This document shows, one piece after another, positions 9,401 through 14,680 of a stretch of 14,737 nt of DNA. The translations under genes and the position numbers were made by a program. The notes beneath the pieces are model-generated. The model did no database searches. It was not told the DNA's origin and was given only the letters and a program-made list of their open reading frames with translations. How positions within the stretch are numbered: the stretch's first letter is position 1; every line of letters starts with the position of its first letter. The stretch comes from Thermoflexales bacterium (GTDB lineage Bacteria > Chloroflexota > Anaerolineae > Fen-1058), in NCBI GenBank assembly GCA_016931085.1, contig JAFGFO010000068.1:1-14737 (forward strand), written 5' to 3'.

Positions 9401-9918
9401 AGATCGGCAGCGATGGCGTCAAGAGCGGCATGCAATCACCCAGCCCAGGTACCTTTGCCGGGATTTACCTGGCGGTTTGGGGGGACGTGCCGATCTATAA
9501 CTACTCGTGCATCGTCAACGTGACCGCCAGCGCCGAGGTACGCTTTTGGTACTTTACGCCGACGAGCAAGGGCGATCCCATTTATGGCGGCTATCTGCGC
9601 GGCAGCGTTTACGGCACGGGGCTGTGCCTCATCCACGCCCGCGGCGAGCTGACGCTCTCCATCGAGCGCCTGCGCAACACGGGCACCAGTTGGGGCGGGC
9701 GCAAATGCTCGGCGCCAGGAGGCTGCATGGCCTTCAGCGGCGAGTTTTGGATCGCAGTCGGCATTGGCTTCTGCGAGCCCAAGAATTGGGTGGGATGGAA
9801 GAATCGCTGGTGGAACGACGATATGTGCTACACCGCCGGCGTGCAAGCGGAAGTGTCGTACATCGATCCGCCGGATGGCAAGGACTGGGACGCCGCCCTG
9901 CACCCGGATGCAGAGTAG
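490..9918 (+). CDS. Giant secreted modular protein (3,142 aa) with dockerin-like module
   Basis: Predicted extracellular protein of unknown role, plausibly adhesive or a surface scaffold. Residues 1-41 are a signal peptide (RTR, hydrophobic core 12-29, AYA cleavage site). Domains by eye: NEW3-like beta domain 63-167; MAM/cleaved-adhesin-like jelly roll 174-336 (ending WWWQIDDVRL); second NEW3-like copy 338-443; DUF11-like repeats 446-544 and 546-649; SdrD B-like repeats 654-764 and 768-877 with Ca-type loops DADADGVQD and DIDADGLQD; Calx-beta 882-990; dockerin-like EF-hand pair 1001-1059; about six FN3-like segments 1072-1835, the first with a helical insert near 1118-1180. Residues about 1845-3142 are mostly beta and unrecognised. 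The last 140 residues contain six cysteines (3007, 3046, 3073, 3079, 3095, 3113), possibly disulfides. No catalytic motif, LPXTG, PEP-CTERM or C-terminal membrane segment is visible, so anchoring would need a partner or an unknown signal. Domain names rest on sequence pattern only; the secreted-mosaic call is firm and the function is unknown. Confidence 0.93.
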   Translation: MKDLRTRTFIPLPLAIALLVLCLVALLSASWQLQGAPGAYAASIPQPDFDVGALIEARAPMTYGVRLSAGTTNITGLAGSTVTYSLTLANTGTETDTFDLSTFGSEWSMGGVPPTIGPLGAGESFSFYVTITIPISAIQGDYDRLEVGVLSQGNPFMEVDSLVLTTVASSYAACTLTFLDESFESGFLPQDWSIVDYAGSGGVWRFDNPDALGNLSGGSGGFAVASSYFEGAIDMDTTLSTPSVDLSSASNAILLFASDFYVFLGNTIADVDVSIDGGSNWVNVWQQTSERRGPAFEAVDISTLAAGVPDVKIRFHYYNANDEWWWQIDDVRLVSCFSYGVELAPATDAKSGDPGTTVLYTLQVTNTGNTIDTFSLEASDNFWPAGLPATVGPLAAGASASFDVAVTVPQDAAAYAQDSITIIVRSQGEAGQTAHAGLTTTANAVPELSLAKLPEEQLIYSGGTASFTLHVTNTGNVSLTNVTLSDPASPDCGATLGTLLAGASRTRTCTMSGVTSDSINVATVTGTSPLGEVGAADSASVILSRARIAVTLQPERQVVLSGDDAHLTAIVTNTGEVNLGEVDLTFLQGLAALPECTPARKSLAAAASRQYTCTAPNVTADFFAQVELSAQAPGLGTLSASDIASVTTVLPASIGSQVWHDADADGVQDVSESAIPTVTVSLYGAGGNFVAETQTGLNGTYTFTALSPGSYLLAFQAPPGAHFSSPGAGRASGVGNNADPSSGQTPVFTLTAGAHATTLDAGLYWPVTLGDLVWEDIDADGLQDAGEPGLASVTLKLYAGGGSLITHTQTNRYGEYAFKDLAPGAYAVEVIPPTGFGFSPQDAGSDEALDSDVSPATGRTALVNLAAGSTLSLDAGLTRPSVQFQARDVGVPESAGSALVTVTLSATSTVPITVSYATILGTGSATAADVTPVDGQLVFAPGQWARNLSIPILDDGDYEQDETLLITLDDAVNARLGDSLNLTLHILNDDLYPETRQVLPCILDYERGARPNRIDVVDIQLAASRLNQSPLLLEHDIDGNGLVSAGEIQAVAYDWRAVCDNRQLAWAQYTDASSRHILLRWRWDKHYTGPNTTFHVYRRPVGAPAYSLIAQVRFAQDAGELASRLPSSLRNHLMWMDLEDAHLADDVALYDLLRSQYLTRTALLAENYHELAQAVGLGYIDSNPPLGPVEYYVVPAGQSWPVHGPAVIKPDAKLPVPKNLRQGTVFDGPGQLGTQNSTRPFTATERYNWDVYQAERAAHGSAFLLWDLPTEADQRRARSQSVNWNVNGYRVERRGPATGTSWEAVNPYLSTLGDYRLIRPGVPQDIDDPNDEAFVEDEVARVYAGLAPNLIYANYDYRVCPVDLLGNVGICSDPIPVPIRELDSPAPVHDLQIAVAPNHSVLTLTWSYSDVTEVSTPLRMFVSRSPTSTATAPITQWVELAPQGIPLANAAPTATLELTDTPPVGQQFWYRVQVRDNAGNWSATSAPVKGAVYTRTPPSLVVPFRPDCSNTLPMTLTTGAHFGPQVRQIILYRSFEPITTTTLYNRYNKPFQLIRRIRVQAGAAVLDDKYLPPYPATVYYMIEAVDGYGNVSLPQVICTRRNPGTPPDAPAITGVGAPVQVNPDDNTRFVIPLQVSGPQGGVIERQAILYRPSATAPGSVAGTTPTPVTGTHNITIENGETVELRLVNTNLNGDSAPVTKWLRKVNNFMDTERQMTNLGKPVGVEWAPGPTPAARLHFRGQSLDETPRWEPWVALYRQVPGGNWMQVTPAQDLAQVRAMFDPGTGPVDTWVVSDTSDPSSNQEYVYMALAFSPHSYEVLGYWQPITLTPLATGPEAITLTAPLAPAPTFTSTCSYDDRSPTYYGWPEQIDLPEGWVIHVDAYRDYGGCDGLVLSPDHLYGYGWLSNSGAVNKPVDFVDVSVDGGWVLVGGRIVAMLDESYTSLFQLQAHYGRIEISPDQARAEITLTLPARIQVLDRHSQERSRKVFGVFDRATQDLAFGPLVIDTAARPIALIDENLPWQIDAPSFSFTDSQVTPNGATTGERLRYAPYPIPGLGDTFLPTPDNNLALLRGSYASLDAQVTWNGLQGTFTGGALEYSTSLPAAAVVRASGATVHVAGSGIVSGTLENASVRVDYASQGTDLSFMSEHSRELRIGFRGPDPAKHIHRLESDNSTLAIGPNGLVAGAVAISPAELTWTGAFSVPTGLPDLHVTFYAAGASFSDSAWAHATSAPSPAENSWRRLPGPISGSDLDPGLNINTVHKRADYGCFRPSTFNDVDLDLYVRRGGVSENLRINTDSFGEIRDENGYLVTLKKYDLLFVDNSIVDQSDARLDLRLPYPSDVLLPLQVSEFDARGCPSGGQLGGGLTLNHKYWAFQQTPVHFFLWPITHTQALQSDYIQQFRDNNPGTSEADALAALPPRILVLQGQASINGLGKQTTVLDETGQAVQVPIVSHWFPNGDYGDIHPYPESGQRDQLPNYFRVSGIPYAVRDVKLSHYYSRLIDENSLPDTLGLELDDTVQSLPKELLDPSGKLTPASLKSCAQSRVVGCGFVLVDGNGAVDYFGEVEPRADVAGTPAQFEGDETKGDWPVATTQVAGKPRQATAEKPELTWAYPLVDEYLDLPIPVKFLANSAGGAFAGVWPDVTLLPGAEVIKTDLALVSTVNFSGSFRMDFGIFAGYTASQAAFRALAMNRPQKDAAGVKPYQDWAEVEEDITAWAKKFEYSIESGDTDDPVDLAKKTWSSWGSRGYDQAYYVLESTVRELKGKEAYGITGLQSGQVLKDAGATLATGLGQVVFEIAGSDFRMNNLVFGLMVDVRTGSGGSSSQQHMRAAGSAADKTKTNDALLHADWIKFEINRDGEIFIEGKNVSTALTGNYDIHADIYLLIGTKAGNQRIEGGITIAKLDLSSVVFRNIGAVFGAGFYNYQPLFYLGLKGEGDFSNYRVGAAILFGLINPDSKVLKAAGFAELLAKIGSDGVKSGMQSPSPGTFAGIYLAVWGDVPIYNYSCIVNVTASAEVRFWYFTPTSKGDPIYGGYLRGSVYGTGLCLIHARGELTLSIERLRNTGTSWGGRKCSAPGGCMAFSGEFWIAVGIGFCEPKNWVGWKNRWWNDDMCYTAGVQAEVSYIDPPDGKDWDAALHPDAE

Positions 9919-9921
9919 AGA

Positions 9922-9995
9922 CAGGTTGCAAATTGTAGGGGCAGGGCTTGCCCCTGCCCAAGTTGGCAATCGTAGGGGCGGTTCGCAAACCGCCC
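9922..9995 (+). repeat. Tandem pair of TAGGGGC hairpin repeats between the two secreted-protein genes
   Basis: Two units with a 37-base period begin with similar 21-base leads (17 of 21 identical, 9922-9942 and 9959-9979, both ending GTAGGGGC). Each closes as a hairpin: GGGCAGGG/CCCTGCCC (9939-9946 and 9952-9959, 5-base loop) and GGGCGGTT/AACCGCCC (9976-9983 and 9988-9995, 4-base loop). The stems differ completely in sequence but both pair perfectly. The second stem ends 3 bases before the Shine-Dalgarno of the next gene. There is no T-run, so a full terminator is unlikely. Effects on mRNA stability or partial attenuation are possible. Confidence 0.75.
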
Positions 9996-9998
9996 AAC

Positions 9999-10004
9999 AG
10001 GAGG
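9999..10004 (+). promoter_or_regulatory. Ribosome binding site for the cohesin-like protein
   Basis: AGGAGG lies 5 bases before the ATG at 10010. This start yields a signal peptide immediately, whereas the open frame extending upstream to 9764 overlaps the previous gene and has no secretion signal. Confidence 0.85.
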
Positions 10005-10009
10005 CAGCA

Positions 10010-11371
10010 ATGAACATCAGGATGATCAAACCAAGTCGTTGGTTGGGATTGGCACTGGCCGTGTGTGTTCCCGCCTACGTTTGGGCCGCTCCTGGCCCCG
10101 AAGTGGCGCTTGACGTGGTATCTATTGACCAGGAACAAGCTGTCGTGGAGCTTGCGGGACATGGCATGGAAAACGTGGGCGGCTTTGAATTTGAGCTAGT
10201 CTTGAGTGGCCAGGCCGCGCGCGTGCGAGGGGCACAGCTCGAAGTGGATTTCCTTGGCCAGGCCGGGCGCACGGCGCAGCCGCTCGGCCCCTACATGGAT
10301 GCTGACGGAACGAGCCTGGCCGCTGGCGGCTATTCTTACGGCTCGCCTGCCAGCGGGGCAGACGGGAATCAGGCGCTGGCGCAGATCACGCTAACGTTGG
10401 ATCAAGCCGGGCTCAGCCGCTTGAGCCTGGAAGAGATGACGTTGGTCGCCCCTGATGCCACTATCCTGCTGAGCACCACCCAAGAGCACGCCCTCCAGGT
10501 GAGTGACCTGGTTATCGGCTGGAACCTGCTATCCGCCTGCATCGACCCTGGCAGCCAGCCCCTCAGCGCCACACTCCAGGGCATCGCCGGACAGTACGAC
10601 CAGGTGGTAGCCCAGGACAATTCCGCCCCGGCCGGACTGGACGCAGGGGCCGCCTATTGGCTGCGCTCCACGGCGGGCGCCTCGTCGAGACTGGGCATGC
10701 TCGGCGCGCCGTATGCTCCCACCACGACGCTCGCCTTAGAGCCTGGCTGGCATTGGATTGGCTATTGCCTGGAAGAGTCACAACCCGTCACGGCTGCCAT
10801 GGCCAGCATGACCGGCAAGTACGATCGCGTCGTCGGCGATGCGGGAGCCTACGCCCCCGCCCTTTCTCCCCTCTACCAAAGCCTGTGGGCGATGGATTTT
10901 GGCCAAGGCTACCTGGTCCACGTGACCGAGGCTGGAACGCTGCAGTATCCGCAAATGACGGAAAGCAGCCAGGCACAACCGTCGAATACCTGCCAGACGC
11001 CGGTGGCGCCTACGCCATACAGCTCTCTGCTGTATGGCACAGTACGGGTCGACGGCGAGCTGGCGCCAGCCGGGAGCGTGGTTGAGGTGCTCACGCCGCG
11101 CCATGAGGTGGCCGGCTGCTTTAGGCTGGGTACAAGCGGTTTGTACGGCCTGGCGAACGTATACGGTGCGGACAGCGACGGGGCCATCGCCGGCTTCAGA
11201 GACGGGGAACCGTTGGCGCTGCGCGTCAATGGCTGTGTTCCAGTCACCTCAAGCCTCTCGTGGGCTGACGACAAGACGCCTCACGAGCTCCACGTCAGCG
11301 TGGTAGATGGTGTATGCCACTTGGAGATCTTGGAACACGTTTATCTACCGCTGGTGTTAAAGACTTTATGA
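10010..11371 (+). CDS. Secreted cohesin-like domain protein with C-terminal YLPLVLK tail (453 aa)
   Basis: Signal peptide 1-26 (RMIKPSR, hydrophobic 11-25, VWA/A cleavage). Residues 32-154 look like a cohesin-type beta sandwich: GGFEFELVLSG early, then FLGQAGRTAQPLGP, then a GGYSYGS strand and a final ITLTL strand. Residues 168-313 hold a two-copy module, each copy opening with a GW..(I/L)(G/S).C strand (GWNLLSAC, GWHWIGYC) and carrying a G(K/Q)YD(Q/R)VV core. Residues 338-408 form a small beta domain (YGTVRVDGELAPAG) like carboxypeptidase-regulatory folds. The chain ends HVYLPLVLKTL, a short hydrophobic tail I recall at the end of many Chloroflexota exported proteins and suspect of a sorting or attachment role. 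No enzyme motif is seen. It follows the giant protein by 91 bases and probably shares its transcript. The cohesin-like module could bind the dockerin-like module of that neighbour, which is inference. Confidence 0.9.
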   Translation: MNIRMIKPSRWLGLALAVCVPAYVWAAPGPEVALDVVSIDQEQAVVELAGHGMENVGGFEFELVLSGQAARVRGAQLEVDFLGQAGRTAQPLGPYMDADGTSLAAGGYSYGSPASGADGNQALAQITLTLDQAGLSRLSLEEMTLVAPDATILLSTTQEHALQVSDLVIGWNLLSACIDPGSQPLSATLQGIAGQYDQVVAQDNSAPAGLDAGAAYWLRSTAGASSRLGMLGAPYAPTTTLALEPGWHWIGYCLEESQPVTAAMASMTGKYDRVVGDAGAYAPALSPLYQSLWAMDFGQGYLVHVTEAGTLQYPQMTESSQAQPSNTCQTPVAPTPYSSLLYGTVRVDGELAPAGSVVEVLTPRHEVAGCFRLGTSGLYGLANVYGADSDGAIAGFRDGEPLALRVNGCVPVTSSLSWADDKTPHELHVSVVDGVCHLEILEHVYLPLVLKTL

Positions 11372-11505
11372 AAGCTACAGATCAAGTCCAAGCCGCTTAG
11401 ACGGTGTGGGCCGCCGCTGGCTCCCCCAACGCCATTTTCCCCGTTCCCTATACCCAGCTCATCGAGATCACCGCCAGCCGTGTGGTGACTTTGAATTGGT
11501 ATTGA
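11368..11505 (+). pseudogene. Remnant of a YbaK/ProX-family aminoacyl-tRNA deacylase gene
   Basis: In one frame the DNA reads ATG 11368, ten codons (MKATDQVQAA), TAG 11398-11400, then an open stretch to TGA 11503-11505 containing VWAAAGSPNAIFPV and ending SRVVTLNWY. The second part matches what I know of the C-terminus of YbaK-family deacylases, which clear mischarged tRNA: VWAAAGTPNAVF, a leucine-rich helix, then a GGRVVDL-like strand. The first ten codons resemble the N-terminus of the same family (RVQAAL). An intact protein is about 155-165 residues, so roughly 110 codons are missing at the junction near 11398. The ATG overlaps the preceding gene's stop as ATGA. The C-terminal match is fairly strong and the N-terminal match could be chance. 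Confidence 0.55.
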
Positions 11506-11531
11506 CAAAAGCAGCCTCCCTATGGTATAAT
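11502..11531 (+). promoter_or_regulatory. Consensus sigma-70-type promoter of the sugar-transport operon
   Basis: TTGACA at 11502-11507 and TATAAT at 11526-11531 match both hexamers exactly, with an 18-base spacer ending TATGG (extended -10). The predicted transcription start is near 11538, giving a leader of about 55 bases to the ATG at 11593. The -35 overlaps the last codons of the ybaK-like remnant. Confidence 0.85.
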
Positions 11532-11534
11532 GAC

Positions 11535-11556
11535 ACCGGTTTCAGAAACCGGTTTC
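11535..11556. promoter_or_regulatory. LacI-family operator overlapping the transcription start
   Basis: ACCGGTTTC-A-GAAACCGGT at 11535-11553 is a perfect 19-bp palindrome. It overlaps a second perfect palindrome, GAAACCGGTTTC, at 11545-11556. The latter has the central CG and AAACCGGTTT core typical of LacI/GalR-family operators. It begins 3 bases after the -10, so a bound repressor would block initiation or early elongation. The adjacent LacI-type gene is the obvious regulator. Confidence 0.8.
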
Positions 11557-11592
11557 CGAATATGCAGTACCATTCCTCGGGCAAAATTACCG

Positions 11593-12645
11593 ATGTCACG
11601 TGCAACAATTGCCGATGTAGCCCGTATCGCAAAGGTTTCCAAGAGCACCGTCAGCCGCGTGCTCAGTGGAAATACGGTTTACATGCGCGACGAAACGCGC
11701 GAGCGCGTGTTGAGCGCCGTCGCTGCGTTGAATTACCGCCCCAGCGGCATAGCGCGCAGCCTGGTATCGAAACGGACCCATACCGTTGGCCTTCTCATAT
11801 CAGACGTGGGCAACCCATTTTACTCCGACGTGATTCACGGCGCCGAGGATGTGGCGATTGCCCACGGCTATGGCCTGTTTCTTTGTAACACCAATTACGA
11901 TGTGCAGCGTGGTTGGGCGTATATCCAATCGCTGATCGACAAGCAAGTGGATGGCGTTTTGATAGCGTCGAGCAGCATGTCGGACGAATGGCTGCTCGAG
12001 CTTGCCAGGCACCAAATTCCGGCTGTCGTGGTGGACTGGAATGTACGGCATGTTGTTAGCAGTGCTCTCCACATCATCACCCAGGATTTCGAGACAGGCA
12101 TCCAGGAAGCCGTCAATCATTTGCTTGGCTTGGGTCACAGGCGCCTGGCACACGTGAGCGGGCCTTTGGAGCTGGAGACTTCACGCATCCGCCGTGACGC
12201 GTTTCTCAAGGCCCTGGCTATGCACGGGATCGATCCAGCACAGGTTCAGGTTGTGGAGGGGAACCTGCGCACGGATGGCGGCCGGCACGCCATGGCTCAA
12301 CTTTTGGCGCTTCCAACACGGCCCACCGCTGTTTTCGCCGCCAACGACCTGACTGCGATTGGAATTATCTGGGCCGTGCGTGACTGTGGTCTGCGGGTTC
12401 CAGAGGACTTGTCCGTGGTTGGGTTGGACAACATTCAACTCGCAGCCGAGATCACCCCAGCCTTGACGACCGTCGCTTTGCAGCGTTACGAATTAGGGGA
12501 CATGTGCATGCAAATGCTGCTTGACCTTCGGTCTAAAGCGTGCCCAGAGATGTCGCGCAGCGAGATGGTTAGCCACCTGGTGGTTCGCCAATCCACTGCG
12601 CCGCCAAGTGCTAAAGATATGAATAGCACAAATGCCACATATTAG
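11593..12645 (+). CDS. LacI/GalR-family transcriptional repressor (350 aa)
   Basis: DNA-binding sugar-responsive regulator, predicted to control its own operon from the palindrome at 11535-11556. Residues 5-24 form the LacI helix-turn-helix (TIADVARIAKVSKSTVSRVL), residues 48-60 the hinge (YRPSGIARSLVSK), and residues 62-340 the periplasmic-binding-protein-like effector domain: TVGLLISDVGNPFY at the first strand, AANDLTAIGIIWAV and PEDLSVVGLDNIQLA in the second lobe. The length is normal for the family. ATG 11593 is chosen because MSRATIADVA is the usual family N-terminus, and the in-frame ATG at 11530 lies inside the -10 box, upstream of the predicted transcript start. No clear Shine-Dalgarno precedes 11593. 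It is followed after 14 bases by the transporter ATPase. The effector sugar cannot be read from the sequence. Confidence 0.93.
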   Translation: MSRATIADVARIAKVSKSTVSRVLSGNTVYMRDETRERVLSAVAALNYRPSGIARSLVSKRTHTVGLLISDVGNPFYSDVIHGAEDVAIAHGYGLFLCNTNYDVQRGWAYIQSLIDKQVDGVLIASSSMSDEWLLELARHQIPAVVVDWNVRHVVSSALHIITQDFETGIQEAVNHLLGLGHRRLAHVSGPLELETSRIRRDAFLKALAMHGIDPAQVQVVEGNLRTDGGRHAMAQLLALPTRPTAVFAANDLTAIGIIWAVRDCGLRVPEDLSVVGLDNIQLAAEITPALTTVALQRYELGDMCMQMLLDLRSKACPEMSRSEMVSHLVVRQSTAPPSAKDMNSTNATY

Positions 12646-12659
12646 TAACCAGGAGTCTC

Positions 12660-13499
<840 letters not shown>

Positions 13500-13501
13500 C
13501 T

Positions 13502-14545
13502 ATGAAATCACAGAACTCTATCCTTACGTTTCTTGGAAGAATTGAAGGTCTCCCGGTGCTGGGGATCTTGGTCATTCTGTTGGGTATATTTTTGGTCGCG
13601 GCGCCGGACGTGTTTACCCATCGCCTGATCTACATGTCCTTCCTGCAGACCGTGCCGCCGCCGCTGGTTCTCGCGTTGGGACTGACCCTCGTGATCACCG
13701 CCGGGGAGATTGACCTGAGCTTCCCGGCCGTGGTCGCGTTGGCCGGCTTTGCTTTTGCTTGGCCCGTCAAGCACTGGGGCATGAGCTGGGGCCCTTGGAT
13801 TGGCATCATCTTTGCCCTGGCGGCCGGTGCCCTTGTCGGCTACGTCAATGGCCTGCTCATTGCCAAGATCGGCGTGCCATCGATCATGGCGACGTTGGCC
13901 GCGCAGTTCTTCTGGTACGGGTTCACGATTTTGATCGCGGGTGGGCTCCAACTGAACATCCAGGCGATCGAGACCACCTTCGTCCACGACCTTTTTACCG
14001 GCCGGATCGGCGGGATTATCCCGGCCCAATCGATCTGGGCCTTGGGACTGGCGGTGCTTCTCTGGTTCATCCTGAACCGGCACACCTTTGGCGAGGCCAT
14101 CATGTTCATCGGCGACAATCCGAACGTGGCGCAGGTCATGGGTATCGACGTGGAGGGCACCAAGATCAAGCTCTTTACCTTGATGGGCGTCATCGCGGCT
14201 TTCGCCGGCATCTTGCTCACGATCGAAATAAACGTGTTCTTCCCGACCCAGGGGCAGGCTTTTATGCTGCAAGCCATGGCGGCCGTTTTCGTCGGCGGGA
14301 CCTTGATCTCGGGCGGCTTGGGCAGCATTGCCGGCACCTTTTTCGGCTCCTACGTCATGGGCTCGCTGCAAGCCGGGGTGGTCGCTACCGGAATTACCAG
14401 CTATTGGGTTCAGTCGGTGATGGGCTTTATCATGGCGAGCGCTGTGGCGCTCAACGTCATGATCGGAGATGGGCGCTTGGGGCGTTGGGGCAATTCTTTG
14501 TTCAAGCGCAAGGAATCAAGGCAAACTGACACGGCCTTGAAGTGA
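13502..14545 (+). CDS. Sugar ABC transporter permease, RbsC/BPD_transp_2 family (347 aa)
   Basis: Membrane subunit of the same importer. It is very hydrophobic, with about nine or ten membrane segments starting at residues 18-35. It carries the family landmarks GEIDLS (68-73; usually G-x-DLS after a LVI-TGG-like stretch), YVNGLLIAKIGVPSIMATL in the middle, and GGTLISGGLGSIAGT (265-279) near the cytoplasmic loop before the last helices. The length is normal. The start follows the ATPase stop by 2 bases with only a weak AAGG upstream, so translation is probably coupled. A substrate-binding protein, normally the third component, is not encoded between here and the window end. RbsC-type permeases carry pentoses, hexoses, purine nucleosides or autoinducer-2; the sequence does not say which. 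Confidence 0.93.
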   Translation: MKSQNSILTFLGRIEGLPVLGILVILLGIFLVAAPDVFTHRLIYMSFLQTVPPPLVLALGLTLVITAGEIDLSFPAVVALAGFAFAWPVKHWGMSWGPWIGIIFALAAGALVGYVNGLLIAKIGVPSIMATLAAQFFWYGFTILIAGGLQLNIQAIETTFVHDLFTGRIGGIIPAQSIWALGLAVLLWFILNRHTFGEAIMFIGDNPNVAQVMGIDVEGTKIKLFTLMGVIAAFAGILLTIEINVFFPTQGQAFMLQAMAAVFVGGTLISGGLGSIAGTFFGSYVMGSLQAGVVATGITSYWVQSVMGFIMASAVALNVMIGDGRLGRWGNSLFKRKESRQTDTALK

Positions 14546-14560
14546 CACCGTTGTGTGTCA
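14543..14560 (+). other. Small hairpin at the operon end, weak terminator candidate
   Basis: TGACAC (14543-14548, including the permease stop codon) pairs with GTGTCA (14555-14560) across six bases. A further TGACAC lies at 14527-14532. There is no T-run after the stem, so this is at best a weak or factor-dependent end of transcription. Confidence 0.3.
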
Positions 14561-14614
14561 GAAAGGAGCATGCCTATTGCAAAACTGGAAAGTGACTTGC
14601 CTCAAAAAGAGTGG

Positions 14615-14639
14615 TAGGGGCGCTCCTTGTGGTCGCCCC
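14615..14639 (+). repeat. Third TAGGGGC-type hairpin repeat
   Basis: TAGGGGCG at 14615-14622 is followed by CGCCCC at 14634-14639, pairing GGGGCG/CGCCCC across an 11-base loop. The opening and closing bases match those of the tandem pair at 9922-9995, so it belongs to the same dispersed palindrome family. It is placed after an operon and is not followed by a T-run. Confidence 0.55.
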
Positions 14640-14680
14640 GTGGGAAAAAACGCAGTACCGCAAAAGTTACTATTTTATTA

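Noticed and set aside
11530..11592. Longer start for the lacI-type gene at ATG 11530
   Set aside because: That ATG lies within the TATAAT box and upstream of the predicted transcript start, and the extra 21 residues do not fit the family N-terminus.
13508..14371. Minus-strand 287-codon frame opposite the permease
   Set aside because: Its composition is highly polar and low in complexity, it mirrors the permease codons, and it has no recognisable motif.
14570..14617. 15-codon ORF after the permease with GGAG just upstream
   Set aside because: The GGAG is only 1 base from the ATG, the peptide (MPIAKLESDLPQKEW) matches nothing I know, and its stop lies in a hairpin repeat. It may be a gene remnant, but there is not enough evidence.
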